Assembly: GCF_958979055.1 (NCBI RefSeq)
Contig: NC_084888.1
Location: forward strand, 2,126,001 to 2,190,000
DNA length: 64,000 bases
Direction: 5' to 3'
Origin: Alnus glutinosa
Lineage: Eukaryota; Streptophyta; Magnoliopsida; Fagales; Betulaceae
Shown: piece by piece, positions 24,149 to 36,111 of the stretch
Layout of the letters: every line of letters begins with the position of its first letter
Numbering within the stretch: the first letter of the stretch is position 1
Made by a program: the position numbers and the translations under genes
The notes under the pieces: generated by a model
Told to the model about the DNA's origin: nothing
Databases searched by the model: none
What the model saw: only the letters and a program-made list of their open reading frames with translations

Positions 24149-24420
24149 CACTACAAAAATTCACATATTTTTGGACGGTTTTGAACCGCCCATAACTAGG
24201 TGAAAACTATCAAGAATCAATTCCTTACGGTTTATTTTGAACGGTTTGAAATCGTCCGAAATCTAGCGTCAGAAAATTTAATTCTTGATGTTTTCGGCAA
24301 AATTGCAATAGAGGGGTGGCTCAATTGCAAGCGTCGGCAAATCACAATTGAATATGACTTATTTTTTAACAAGGGTTTTTCTCCTAAAATTGGTTATAAT
24401 AACTGTATTTAACTATTATT
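24149..24420. mobile_element. CACTA (En/Spm-type) terminal fragment
   Basis: CACTACAAAAAT is the typical terminus of CACTA transposons. It is followed by subterminal words GGACGGTTTTGAACCGCCC and GAACGGTTTGAAATCGTCC, the usual repeated motifs for transposase binding. I could not find the matching opposite terminus downstream, so this is a one-ended fragment abutting the LINE. Confidence 0.7.
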
Positions 24421-24429
24421 ATTATGTAA

Positions 24430-25165
24430 TTTATTCCCCCAATAGAGCTTTTAAAATAACTACTTTCCAACCAATTTGCTACATTAGCTTTCATATGTGA
24501 AAATCATTACACTGTTGGGTACAAACAAGAAATTCTAGAAGAGAGAGAAAGCTAAGGTAGATCAAAACATAGCAAATTGAATGAGCAAAACAGAAAAAAC
24601 ATGGTTTTGCAAACAGGGACGGAACATGAATTTTTATTGAGGGGGCCGGCCAAACCAAACATTCTTTTATCCAGGGGTCAAAGAATGAATATATGATAAA
24701 TATATTATAATTAAAGATTAAATTAATATAAGAAAATAAAATTAGTTTCCGTTTTGATCTACCTTAACTTTCCCAAACCACATCACCATGGTTTAAAGAT
24801 TGTTAGCCTTAAGTAGTTTAGCTTGAGTCGAATTCTTCTTTGATTAATTGGCAATTGTCTTGAACATTCTCTCACTAAACAAGAGAGAGAACATAATCTT
24901 GTTGACCAGGTCAGATGAAACCTCGATAATTATATAAGCACGTACGGTCAGAGAGGTACTCGCGTGAACTCTAGCTCTCAAGTATATCGCGCCACCAAAT
25001 TTTTTGGAAAAATGAATATGGAATTGAAACGAGATCATCATGCACATTCAAAGTTTAGGATTGTTAATTGGAGGCTACGATTTTTCTTGGGTATACAGTT
25101 GTATATTTTTTAAATGTTTATTTCATAGCTCTCGGAGCAGATCTGTTTTTTAACTATGTTTGAAC
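24430..25165. other. Intergenic stretch between CYP82 copies A and B
   Basis: Repeat-like text around 24620-24670 (CAGGGACGGAACATGAAT, GGGGGCCGGCC) resembles transposon-derived sequence near 30.5 kb. No gene is seen. Confidence 0.4.
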
Positions 25166-25169
25166 ATGG

Positions 25170-25372
25170 GTTAACAGAATATGAAAATCATAAATAATAC
25201 TTTATTGTAAGAATTTTATTTGTATCTATGACTTAATTTGTAAACTCATAGCATATAGCTATGATTTTGCAGAGCTTTATGCTTTGTGTGGTAAGAGCTT
25301 TATGTTCATAATTTTTAATTTAATTAATGAAATACTCAAATCTTTTGTTAAAAAAAAAAAAAAAAAAAAGAA
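25170..25372 (+). mobile_element. 3' end of a poly(A) retroposon, plus strand
   Basis: The text from AATCATAAATAATACTTTAT to a poly(A) run (about 25350-25369) is matched on the opposite strand at 36112-36310. Two copies ending in poly(A) at the same point indicate a non-LTR retroposon 3'UTR. The 5' limit is not determined. Confidence 0.65.
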
Positions 25373-25702
25373 GAGGAGGAGAAAGGAAAGGAAAGAGATT
25401 AGTAGGCCAGGATCGATGGCTGGTCATTATCCTTCAGAGGATGAAGCTGATCTTATGCCAAATATGCACCAATGTATACCATGAACAAGTATTATAGGCC
25501 GACTAATACTACTTTATACGTTTATTTTATATCGGCTAACACAAGTATTTTAATTTTTTTTTTTTTTTTTATATATATATTTGCCGGTATAAAATGAAAA
25601 AAGAGTAGTAGTATTACTCTTATTTTAGAGAACAACATGCAAAAATTAAAAGCGTAGAAAGACCTAATTGAAGCAAAGAAAGCTTGAAATTAAAAATGAT
25701 CA

Positions 25703-28700
25703 TTAGTAGAGTGCAGCATCGAGACGTGGAGTAATGAGAACTTCAAGTGCGGACTCCTTCAAGTTTGTCAAACCAACGCTTTCAGTCATATCCACATCTT
25801 CCTTTGATGGCTTAGAAACGTTGAAAGCCTGCAAGAAGCTAGCGAGTGCCAAATGAACCATTTGGAGAGCCATGGAGACCCCAGCGCAAGATCGCCTTCC
25901 TGTGCCGAAAGCAAGGTACTCATAACTCTGACCCCTCACGTCCATGTCCTTATGGGTAGTAAAATATCTCTCAGGCTGGAACTCGTCAGGGTTGGCCCAT
26001 TTAGTCTCGTCTCGTTGAATTTTCCAGACGTTTATCATCACCCTTGTATGGGCCGGAATGAAATAGCCGCCGGAGAGGGTGCAGTCTTCCAGTAGAGCAC
26101 GATGTACGAGTGGACTAGCTGGGTATAGGCGCAGTGTTTCCTTGACGATGGCTTGGAGATACACTAAATTTTTTATGTCAGAATCCTCAACGTGCCTATC
26201 CTTTCCAACGACTTCCTCCAGCTCCTCATACGCCTTTTTCAGCGCGTGGTTATTATTGAGTAGTAAAGACAGAGCCCACACTAGAGTTACCATGGTGGTG
26301 TCGCTTCCTGCTAAAATTAGATTCTGCCAAAACAAAATATAGCTCGTTAATACACAAAATAACCCCCAATAAAGTTTTTCTTTTTGTTTTTGTTTAATTA
26401 TATATATATATATTTTAAAAAAAACAATTAACATATATTTTTAATATATATAATGTTCACTTGCATTTGAAATTCATAAGCCTAGCTTGTTCTTTAGCTG
26501 GAAAATGATTTTTGCACAACTCTTATACAACCTAAAACACATTGGTAAGACCTATATCCATGGGTCTCACCAACGTATCTTGAGTTGTGTAAGAGTAATG
26601 CATTTAGATTGTGCAATAAATACATCCCTCTTTAGCCTTGTGTTCTTTAAATACGCAACCATTGTCTTGTCACCATCAATCCATCCATCATGACCTCAAC
26701 AACTACTAATCCATTAATCCATCCATTATTTTGTCCACCGCTATGATGCCATAACCAATGTCACAACTTGTTTACCGATGCGGATCCTCTTAAATTATTT
26801 ATTTGAATTTGAGAGAATTAAGATAGATAATTGTAAAATATCACTTGTAAATGGCTAGAAAATTTCATAAGTGATATTTCACAATTGCCTACTCGAATTT
26901 TTGTAAATTCAAACAAACTTGATTGGCCTTATTCACAATGTCTTTTTCAATGTTTTAATTTTTGCAATATTCTTCCAATCTATTATTATGGTCACAATGT
27001 CTTTTTCCGTACTTAAAATGACAAAAATATTCAAAAAGAAAAAAAATTCAAAGGAAATAAACAAAAAAAATTAGAAAAAAAAGACAATAATTTTTTTTTT
27101 TTAAAAAAAAAGAAGCCAAAAATTCAGAAAATAATAATTCGTTGGTATTTTTGTCATTTGGATCACGAAAGAGAAATAATATTGCAATCTTAATAATAAA
27201 TTGCCGGGGGCATTAAAAAAAAAAAAAAAAAAAAAAAGTTAAAAGAGAGTGACGTATAGTTTGTCAACTAACAACGTTAAAAACAGTTGATATATAATTG
27301 AGCAGCCGAAGAAAATTCTAGTCCACAAGTGGTGGAAATTCAATAAGAAAGCAATTTGTCGTGGCCGGGCCCTATACGTTTCCTTTTATATGGCTTAAAT
27401 AGATATTTTCAATGATACATAAATAGACCGCGAAGCAGGTAATGTATCAAGCAGCATGTTCTTATCCTATCTACGACTCGTACTAAATTCTATGGACAAT
27501 ATTATAGTATATTATAGGTTGAGTATAATTTTAAAAAGATAGATATGAGAATAAAAACTTGAATATGAATCTTTGATTCTATTGTTTGTCTAATATTTAA
27601 ATTAAATATTTTAAAGTTGGATTTTACGGAGAGTTAATTATTTAAATATTAATTAAAAATATGGTACATAGAATTAATTTCTCTGATTTTGGCGTGTTTC
27701 CGTGAAAGATATGGCTGAAAATTTACTGGAAATTAACAGGCAAAGTAACTAACGATCGACTTACCAAACAAGTGGCCTTGGTTATGGTGTCCGCATCGTA
27801 GCTTGAAATCTTGGCATCTTCGACGGTGTTGAGCATGACATCCATAAAATCTTGCTCTTCTTCTTGTGTCTTCCCCTCCGTCAACCTCTTCTGTTTATGC
27901 TCCTCCAGCCACCCTCCAATCAGACCGTCCAATTCTTTGGCAGCTCGCTTCATCCTTTTCTCATACCCATTCGTATCTAACCACCCGAACAAAGGAAGTG
28001 CATCAGACAACACAAACACCCCAAACAGATAAATTACCTCCCTCATCACTTTTTGAACGCGAAGCGCCGATTCTTCATCGACATCGGCATTAGTTCCGAA
28101 GTATCGCTTCCCTCCCACCATTCTTATGGCAATATTAAGCGTCAAGTTCCCATACCATTGCTTCATATCCACAACAGCCCCACGTTTTGCACTGCCTTTG
28201 GTAGCACACAATTTGTAAAGTTCTTTCATCATGCTTTCCACCTCTGAAGCTGGTTTGTGCTTGAGCAGGTCGAGTCGATGATTCGACAAAAGCTCAATTG
28301 TAGCTATCTTGCGCATTTTACGCCAGTACTCCCCGTACCCAGTCAAGCCAAACATAGCACAGTTATAGCCCAACAGCCTTGCTGCAGCCACGCTTGGTCT
28401 GGTGGAGAACGCCTTGTCGTGGACAGTGAAGCATTCTTTGGCAACTTCCCAGCTGTTGATAATCAAATATCGATAGGAACCCAGCTTTATTGTGTAAACT
28501 GGTCCATACTTGTCGGCCATGGAGCTAAGCACTTTGTGGGCAAGCGTCCGGCCACCTAGGAGGTGAAGATGGCCGATAATAGGCAAAGTGCCTCCAGCTT
28601 GAGGCGCAGTGCAGGGCTTTTTCTTTGGAGTAGTTCGGCTCTTGAAAATCAAGGCACAGACAAGCAGTGCAAAGAGGGTCAAAAAGAATTGGATGAGAGG

Positions 28701-28706
28701 CTCCAT
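25703..28706 (-). CDS. Cytochrome P450, CYP82 family, copy B
   Basis: Two exons, 28706-27765 and 26323-25703, encode 520 residues. The single intron is 1,441 bp, ten times that of copy A, and contains a foldback MITE and A/T-rich sequence. The N-terminal anchor, PQAGGTLPIIGH hinge, I-helix AGSDTT (Thr 323), ETLR (376-379), FQPERY and haem loop FGTGRRSCAG (Cys 460) are intact, so the enzyme should be active if expressed. It is clearly the closest relative of copy A: the N-terminal half is nearly collinear and the leader and core promoter are shared. The substrate is unknown. A MULE-type MITE with G-box-like words sits about 225 bp upstream of the ATG. Confidence 0.93.
26512..26614. mobile_element. 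Short foldback in CYP82-B intron
   Basis: TGCACAACTCTTATACAAC on the left pairs with GAGTTGTGTAAGAG and GATTGTGCA on the right. An inner pair, TTGGTAAGACC and GGGTCTCACCAA, surrounds the centre. It belongs to the same word family as the foldbacks at 31.72 and 35.65 kb. Confidence 0.55.
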
Positions 28707-28779
28707 TGGAGCTGACAGAGGTAGTACTAGCAGGATGGGATTTGAGTGATTTGGTGTGGAGTAGAGTTCCTCTTACACC

Positions 28780-28790
28780 TTCATATATAG
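28780..28790 (-). promoter_or_regulatory. TATA box of CYP82 copy B
   Basis: The minus strand reads CTATATATGAA about 75-85 bp upstream of the ATG, in the same position relative to the shared leader as in copy A. Confidence 0.65.
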
Positions 28791-28930
28791 GTTTAAAGAC
28801 TAGCCTGCCTTTTCAGACCAACCCAAAAGTGACAGAAATTTCTTTCACACCGAGAATTCTTGTAATTCAGCCTGACATGTATTATTATTGTTTTTTTTTT
28901 TAATCATACGAGGAATCCATAATTTATTTT

Positions 28931-29492
28931 AGGGATAATTGCACCGTTGGTCCCTGTGATATACCATAATTATTTTTTACTCCCTATGGTTTAAAAAGTG
29001 TATGAGAGGTCCTTGTGGTATGCAATAATTACAAATCGATCCTTGACGTCAAATTTTGTTAAATTTTTTAATAGATTCTGTCAAATACCACGTCAGTGCC
29101 ACGTGTCGCCATCTTATTGGCGACACGTGGCGCTGACATGCACATCTTAATAATCTACTAGGGGTGGTCCGATGGCCACCCCCTTGCCCCATTTTTTCTT
29201 TTTTTTTTTTTAAAAAAATAAGTTTATTTTTATTTTTTTAATAAATTTATATTATTTTATTAAGATGTGCATGTCAGCGCCACGTGTTGCCATCTTACGT
29301 GTCGCCAATAAGATGGCGACACGTGGCGCTGACGTGGTATTTGACGGAATCTGTTAAAAATTTTAACAAAATTTGACGTCAGGGATCGATTTGTAATTAT
29401 TGCATACCACAAGGATCTCCCATGCACTTTTTAAACCATAGGAAGTGAAAAATAATTATGGCATACCACAGGAACCAACGGTGCAATTATCC
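28931..29492. mobile_element. MULE-type MITE, copy 2, in the CYP82-B promoter
   Basis: Flanked by a 9-bp duplication ATTTATTTT (28922-28930 and 29493-29501). The arms begin GGATAATTGCACCGTTGG and are inverted at the right end. The interior contains nested palindromes with CCACGTGTCGCC/GGCGACACGTGG words near 29099, 29120, 29280 and 29320. These are G-box (CACGTG) and ABRE-like (ACGTGTC, ACGTGGC) sequences. Same family as 8215-8855. No transposase. Confidence 0.87.
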
Positions 29493-29552
29493 ATTTATTT
29501 TTATAGCCCGTTCTTCTCCTTTTTTTTTTTTAATAGTATTAATTATATGAAA

Positions 29553-29930
29553 AAATAAAAAATTAGACCAAGTGATTTACTGAAATTGCAATTAGCTTCA
29601 TTTGGTATTAAAATGAATTTATAAGTCTATGAGGTATGTTAAAAAATAAAAAATAAAAAAAATACCCTCTACAGTTAAATTTCGTCCAATAACTTAACGG
29701 ATTTTGTTAGTGTGACACTGACTTAAATATGACACGTGTCATAATTTTATTAGCTCTAATGTGTCACACTATCAAAACTTATTAATTCAATAGATGAAAT
29801 TTGATTGTAAGAAGTAAATTATTTTTGTGGCATACCTTAAGAATATCTGAGTTCTTTTTGATACCACAAGAATCTAACTATGGAGCTAATTGCAAATCAA
29901 GTAAATTATAGGGACTAATTTTGTATTTTT
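29553..29930. mobile_element. TIR MITE adjacent to the MULE-type MITE
   Basis: The left arm AATTAGACCAAGTGATTTAC...TTGCAATTAGC pairs with the right arm GCTAATTGCAAATCAAGT...GGGACTAATT over about 40 bp. The internal ACACGTGTCATAA word sits near the centre. The unit is non-coding, and its exact ends are uncertain within about 10 bp. Confidence 0.65.
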
Positions 29931-29944
29931 TCCTTCATTATAAG

Positions 29945-29979
<35 letters not shown>

Positions 29980-31028
29980 TGTGCTTCTCGTATCCTTAAA
30001 AAATACATATTACTGTTTAAAAGCTGAGTTGTAAAAACTTTTGCAATCCAATTTATAGATAATTTCTATAATTAATTTTATTTGTCACCCCATCACCCGA
30101 TCCCATGTTCTGTGATCCTTAATAAAAGTATGGGATTGGGGTTGGGAGGTTGACGAGGGGTGTTTTTATTTTATTGTAGAGACCACGTACACCACATGGA
30201 TTGGGAATAAAAAAGATAACTTATAACGTTACTCAATTTCTATTTGTTGTTTAGAAAAAATTTCAACGGCACGTGAAATGACCGTTTGCTCAAGAAGTTC
30301 AACCCTCCTAGTGTGCTCTGGACCAAGGGCAGGGGGGGAAATCGGGATTTGTTCGATGAGGGAAAACCAATGTGCATCCAAAACACGTTAAGGGGCAAAT
30401 TAAAAAGAAAACTACTTTTCCGTTGGGAGAAAAACAAAACAAAATAAAACTTTTAAGGGGACTAAAAATTAACATTCTAGGGGTTTATTCCTAAAAATAC
30501 ATATTTTAAGGAGTTTTTAAAAAAATTTAGGTGTGGGTCCGGCCCTGCCAAAGGGTGATTTGTCATTTTGCACTTGGAAGCGTTCAACTTGGACTGTCGT
30601 CGGTTGGTTGGTGTGTGTCGCTTTAGCAAAGACGTCGACTTTGACTCTGAGGCCGGACGCCGGTAGGTGTGTTGTGTTTCAGTGGCCCACCGGCCGCTTC
30701 AGTTTTCAGTAGGCACTAGGCAGAAATTATTTATTAATTTTGTAAACGGAGTAATTTCAAAAGGCATGAGGAATTATTGAATGTATCCCCAATTGGTCAA
30801 AGAAATGGTATTGTTTCATGTAAATCATGTTTAAGTCTGAAAACGCTCTTGACTAATTATTATTTTTTCCACGGTATGCCTCTTTGTTCAACGGAATTAA
30901 TTGAGAGGAACCTCATACTTGGGCAATACGAATCTCAAGTGCGCATTGTCAACGGTAACTGACACAGACTAATAAATCCGAATACCTTCTCCGAACGGAA
31001 CATAATAATGTCTTTTATTGTTCATGTA

Positions 31029-31070
<42 letters not shown>

Positions 31071-31630
31071 AATCAATAATTTTTTTATTACTATTCAAAC
31101 AAATAAATTTATTGCAATATAAAACTATTTCACTATTTTATACAAATTTTTTTTATTTCATATCACATCATCACCGTTTACTAATTTTTTTTTTTTTTAA
31201 AAAAAAAATCTTAATTTTACCAAAATTAACAACCTACTACCCTGTTTGTTTTGTGCTCTTATTTTCGTCATACGATTGTCACAATGTTTTATTTATAAAG
31301 TTTGCAAATGACTTGAAAGTATTAAAATGTAATTTAATTTTAATCAAATCCATTTACTTATGATAATTTAATTTTTATTTATGATAAGGATTTTTATCTT
31401 TATTATATACTTTAACATTTTATGAGTGTTTTATTTTTTATTTATTTTTATTTATGAAAACGAAGCCTGAAAACAAAAGTCGTTGCCTACTCTAGCATTC
31501 TTTTTTTTTTTAGTATAGATCATCCTTATTCGTTTTAATTCCAAATTTAAGAGATTGTGTTCAAGTATTATTATTTGAAAAGAAAATAAACCGTATGTAA
31601 TTTGGATAGTTTGGAGGTGGTAGCAGCTGT
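29931..31630. other. AT-rich stretch with long homopolymers
   Basis: A poly(A) run of about 35 lies near 29943-29977 and a poly(T) run of about 35 near 31030-31064. The text at 30240-30340 (GACCGTTTGCTCAAG) resembles the CYP82-upstream repeat near 22.9 kb, and 30480-30560 resembles repeat text seen elsewhere. No gene is supported. Confidence 0.45.
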
Positions 31631-31719
31631 TAGACATTTTTCCTAATTGGATTTCTAATAATTGTGGGTATTATTGACTTATTAAAAAATATTGAATATA
31701 TAGCATATAATAATTAATT

Positions 31720-31906
31720 GAGTAATGTTTATTGCACAACTCTTACACAATTTTTACACAACTATTACTATTTTTTTATTTTTTTTTTATTTTTTATTAT
31801 CAACCATTGGATTTTGTTTTTCTATATGTGAACCATAAATATTCAATGGTTGATCTTAAAAAAAAGTTGTTCGAATTGTGCAAAAGTTGTGCAAGAAACA
31901 TTACTC
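31720..31906. mobile_element. Foldback MITE
   Basis: GAGTAATGTTTATTGCACAA at the left pairs with TTGTGCAAGAAACATTACTC at the right, around an A/T-rich loop containing CAACCATTGGAT and its partner ATTCAATGGTTG. Non-coding. Confidence 0.7.
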
Positions 31907-32124
31907 TTTTTTGTTTTGTTTAAAAACAATTAAAATGGTTATAAGTTGGGATTGTCACGTTAACATTGTGTGATAGTTGTGCGATAAAAATATTATTTCT
32001 AACATTTCTCTATATACAGTGCTATATACTAAACACTTAAAGACATTTTTCCTAATTAGACCTGGCCAATAATTGTGGGTATCATTGACTTATTAAAAAA
32101 CATTGAATATATAACCTATAATAT

Positions 32125-32309
32125 TGAGTAATGCTAGAAATTTTATTTTTATTTTACAATTATTCACAATGCTGATGTGACAATTCCAACCAATCATTTG
32201 ATTATTCTTTGTTTTGTTTAAAAAAAAAATAAATTTTAGCTGTTAGTTGACACTGTCACGTTAACATTGTGGGATAGTTGAGGAATAAAAATATTATTTT
32301 TAACATTTC
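32125..32309. mobile_element. TIR MITE in second tandem copy
   Basis: The left arm (AATTTTATTTTTATT...CACAATGCTGATGTGACA) is the inverted partner of the right arm (TGTCACGTTAACATTGTG...AATAAAAATATT). A remnant of the same right arm exists at about 31955-32009 in the first tandem copy. Confidence 0.6.
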
Positions 32310-32554
32310 TTTATATATAATATGCTATATATTAAATTTCTATTTCAACATGACAGTTCATACCAATTCATTAATTTTTATTTTTATTGTATAATAAGGA
32401 CATTAATGGGCTAGCTAGTTGTAAAAATAAAAAAAAAAAAAAAAAAAAAAATTGTTGTTACTATTATTCTTCAACTTAACAAAAGAGACGATGATCAGTT
32501 ATTTTTTAAAATAACATAATAATAGAAATTTTTGTAACGTGTGTATAAGGGAAA

Positions 32555-32742
32555 CATAAAAAATCTCGTCTCCGATCCAGATCGATAAGGGTGAAGGTCT
32601 ACATGGAAGTTGCATGACGCAGGCCAGGTATATATATATATCAACAATTATTTTAGGAAACAAGTTGTATAATTTTTTCTAAAATAATTGTTGATACTTG
32701 CATGTAGACCTTTACTCTTATCTGGATAGGAGATTTTTTATG
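32555..32742. mobile_element. Foldback MITE
   Basis: CATAAAAAATCTCGTCTCC and GAAGGTCTACATG at the left pair with CATGTAGACC and AGGAGATTTTTTATG at the right. An inner stem is formed by CAACAATTATTTTAG and CTAAAATAATTGTTG. A partial relative lies at about 33770-33870. Confidence 0.7.
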
Positions 32743-33593
32743 CATCCCTTCTATTCTTTTTTATGCATGACATACGTATGTCATGCATGTTGGGAATCGT
32801 CTAGACAGATGAAATTACAATTTCTTTTTTTTTTTTTTTAAAAAAAAAAAAGAAAAAAAAAAAGAAGAAGAAGAAAGAAAAAAAGAAAGAAAGAAGGGAT
32901 GTTTTTTATAAAATGTATAAAAAAAGAAAAAAAAAAAAAAGGTTGCACTGTGATAGAGCAACCTTATTACACAAAATTCCCGTATGAAAAACTGTTGCTT
33001 AGTTGCTTAATGTTGTTAGAGTATTCTTAGTAGTCTTATCAAATTTTATTTATTAGAGTAGTTAAAATCACTTTTATCTATTCTGGTGAGCTATTTTTTT
33101 AAAATTCTCCTAACAGCCCTACCATTTTAACTATTCACTATTTCTATTTCATTTAAATAATTTTTTTTTTTTTTAAGATTTCTTTATTTTTTCTCTATTT
33201 AATATTTTTATACAACAAGCTACCATACACCTTCATCTCGAGATTAGATTATTGTTAAGAAATTCATAGAAGTTTTCATTTGATTTTAAACCAAATTTAA
33301 GAAAGAAAGAAATAAAAGATAAATGAAATAACCACAAAGTTTATGTCAGGGACAAAGAAACCTTCATGTCTATGAAATAACCACAAAGTTTGTGTATAAC
33401 CTATTGATTCTTGCACAACAGGTTATGCATAACTTGTGCACAACCTACTCATATGGGTGGAACTTACGCATGTGAGTGGTTGTGCACCAAACTTTTCCCT
33501 TTTTAAGATAAAAATATGATTGATAACTTTTCTTGACATATTATACTATCGATACTATGTTTTTATTCCACAATATTAACATGAGAGTCTAAA

Positions 33594-33648
<55 letters not shown>

Positions 33649-34429
33649 TTTTTAACAAGAACTAATTTAAGATTGGTTGAGACTTAGAACATTAAGTCAA
33701 AGATTAGTGAAGAGTTGTCATTACGTGATAATTGTGGAAAAAGAAAAAGAAAAAAAAAAGAAAAAGAATTAGCTTAAAATAATTGTTGATACCTGGTTCA
33801 ACTTTGCAGAACGACCTCGATTGTAGTGGTAATCATCCTTATCTCGAGAGGAGATTTTTATGTAACGGTCTTCTACGAGCGTTACACATGATTCAATTAT
33901 AATGTTGTTCTAAAAAATAATTGATGATGGTCTGTGGTGTTGGTGAGTCAATTATTTCGTTCTTAGATTTTCACGTTATTTTTATTTTTATTTTTTTTAG
34001 ATTTTTAAATTCAATAATTAAATCCTTAAGTCTTACTATAATTTTAAATAAGATTTTTTGTCAAGCAGCCGACAAATTAATTAACGTTGGGTCACATCAA
34101 ACTATAAATTGAGGCTATGTTGCTCTTATTTGACACGTTTTATATGAACGATACATAAAATATGACACATTTATTTTAAATTACAAATATATCATAAATT
34201 AAAAATTAAAAAGCACAAGGGTGGTCGGCAACCAACTGCCCCATACGAGAGAGAGGCCACCACCCCTCAGTGTATTAATTTTAAAATAAAATTTTCAAAA
34301 TTTGGATAGAGGGGAGGGGAGGACGGGAGATGAGAATGTGGTCAGAATGAAATCTAATATTTGTGACCCATTTTGCCGAATATAGTGGGCGCAAAAGTTG
34401 ACATTTTTGTTAACTTTTCAAGCTTCTCA
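32743..34429. other. AT-rich stretch with microsatellites
   Basis: A purine run (about 32840-32940), an (AT)22 tract (33597-33640), a duplicated ATGAAATAACCACAAAGTTT phrase (about 33322 and 33373) and a partial MITE relative near 33.8 kb are present. No gene is supported. Confidence 0.5.
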
Positions 34430-35035
34430 AAAAGAAGATGATGAGATAGAGTCAATGGTATCCGAAATTAGATAAGAAATTCTCCATTCTTGGATGATGA
34501 GATGGCCAATATGAAGGGAGACCGTTAGAGAAGCGGCGCTAACTATGCAGTCAAAACCTCACAAGTGCTAAGGGAACAAGGAGAGCTAATTTGGAAAAAT
34601 CATATGAATAATGTTAATTATCATTACTATTGCGGCCAACAACTATTGAGCAGAGAATGTATCCCTAATAGCCGTGTCAATTAAACTTGATCTTAAACCA
34701 ATGTAGAGGAACAGGAATCCATTTTCCCACAGGAGGAAAAAGGTTTAATTTCCAGGCATCGTGATGTTTCAGAGAAACTTTGTGAATAATCTAACAAATA
34801 GTCAGAGCATCTTGAATAATACTTTCATGATGACTATTGTTCCTGTAAAACCATAAAAGATCGCAAGCCATAAAGGCAAAAATTTGAAACAAGTGATGGC
34901 CCTCAGAGGGAATACCAAGATATGTTTCCCTGGATAGAGAATAACATTGATCCAGTCTAACATGTTGGGGAAATTGAGAGCTGTGGAGTCAAGAAGCCAA
35001 AATGAATTTCTTTAGACAATCTTAGCATAGAGACA
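34430..35035 (-). mobile_element. LINE fragment with RNase H-like region
   Basis: Minus-strand translation gives, in broken frame, ACDLLWFYRNN, then a KWIPVP..WFKIKFD phrase followed by AIRDTFSAQ. This is the usual join between the zinc-binding tail and the RNase H domain of plant L1-type ORF2. Later text (LTVSLHIGHLIIQ) fits the RNase H core. Both ends are truncated and the copy is non-functional. Confidence 0.7.
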
Positions 35036-35044
35036 GTTAAAAAA

Positions 35045-35273
35045 TGACAAAAATTTGCTACAAATTAGTTTGTAAGAAATTTTATACAACCCACATATAA
35101 GATTGACATGTGTCCCCTTTACATGTAAGAAACATATGTTTAATAGCATGTGAGATTTTAATAGCATTAATAAAAAAACATTGTGCTTCTCACATGTTTA
35201 AATGACACATGTTACTCTTATATGTGTGTTGTATGAAATTTCTTACAAATCGATTTGTAGGAAATTTTTGTCC
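35045..35273. mobile_element. TIR MITE with ~50 bp arms
   Basis: GACAAAAATTTGCTACAAAT on the left and ATTTGTAGGAAATTTTTGTC on the right are the ends of arms that stay complementary through TTTGTAAGAAATTT and TACAAC. Inner CACATGT words are also paired. Non-coding. Confidence 0.75.
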
Positions 35274-35330
35274 GTTAAAAAATAAATGCAAGAAAGAATC
35301 GGTGACAACTTTACATGAGATATGTTACAT

Positions 35331-35480
35331 GAACATCTCTTGTACATCTTTTGTACGTACATTACTTTTTTAAATCAACCATTAGATCTGTAAGACTCAC
35401 ATGTAGATACTTGTAGGTCCTATAAATTCAATGGTTGATTTGAAAAAGTGATGTATAAAAGATACACAAGAGATGTGCGA
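35331..35480. mobile_element. TIR MITE
   Basis: The arms ACATCTCTTGTACATCTTTT and its partner AAAAGATACACAAGAGATGT are near the ends. An inner AAATCAACCATT/AATGGTTGATTT pair continues the fold. Confidence 0.7.
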
Positions 35481-35645
35481 AAATCATTTCTCTATTTGAA
35501 ACAATTTTTCATAAAAAAAATAAAAATAAAATAAAAAAATAAGTTCAAGGCGGTCGCTAAGTTTAATTTCCAGATTCCTTTCTCAAAAGTTTATGGGAAA
35601 GGAGAGAGAAATTTTCATTTGCCTATATGGGAATTTCAAGAAGGC

Positions 35646-35804
35646 TAATGTCTCCTGGACAACAGTTGTGCAACTGTCGTGCAGGAGACAAGAGATAAAG
35701 GGTAAGTTTCACGTGAGATCTATATGGTAAGACTCACCACGTGGGACCTACTATATCTCTTGAATCCTGCATAACAGATGCACAACTGTTGTGCACGACT
35801 CATA
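35646..35804. mobile_element. Foldback MITE
   Basis: The left arm ACAACAGTTGTGCAACTGTCGTGCAGGAG pairs with the right arm (CCTGCATAACAGATGCACAACTGTTGTGC, 35764-35793). The left arm is itself palindromic (ACAACAGTTGTGC), so the unit can form nested hairpins. Confidence 0.65.
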
Positions 35805-36111
35805 TCTCTTTCAAAAATTTGAAAAGTCCAGCCTATTTCCTTAATTTCTTGGCTGACACCGATAGTTGAAACTCTCCAAATTAAATGGGCGGGGTTTGAT
35901 AAATCTCCCTCGTTAATTCCGATTATCTCTTCAAAATTCAAAATGCGAGAGAATTTAAAGTACTAGGTCTGACTTAGTTTAAGCCCATTAAGAAGGATAA
36001 ATGGGCCCAATGGTTTGTTGGGCTTCTAGTTGTAGGGTCCAAACCATATTGGACCTCAAGGGGGACAAATGGGGGCGTGCCACTTACCATAAATGTTTTA
36101 TTGCAAAATGA

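Larger units (their letters stand above)
31631..32340. repeat. Tandem duplication, ~400 and ~300 bp, differing by a MITE
   Basis: Both copies start AGACATTTTTCCTAATT (31631 and 32041), continue through TGTGGGTAT.ATTGACTTATT, and end with TCACGTTAACATTGTG and AACATTTCT phrases. The first copy carries the foldback at 31720-31906 where the second has another TIR sequence (32125-32309), which explains the unequal length. Confidence 0.7.
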
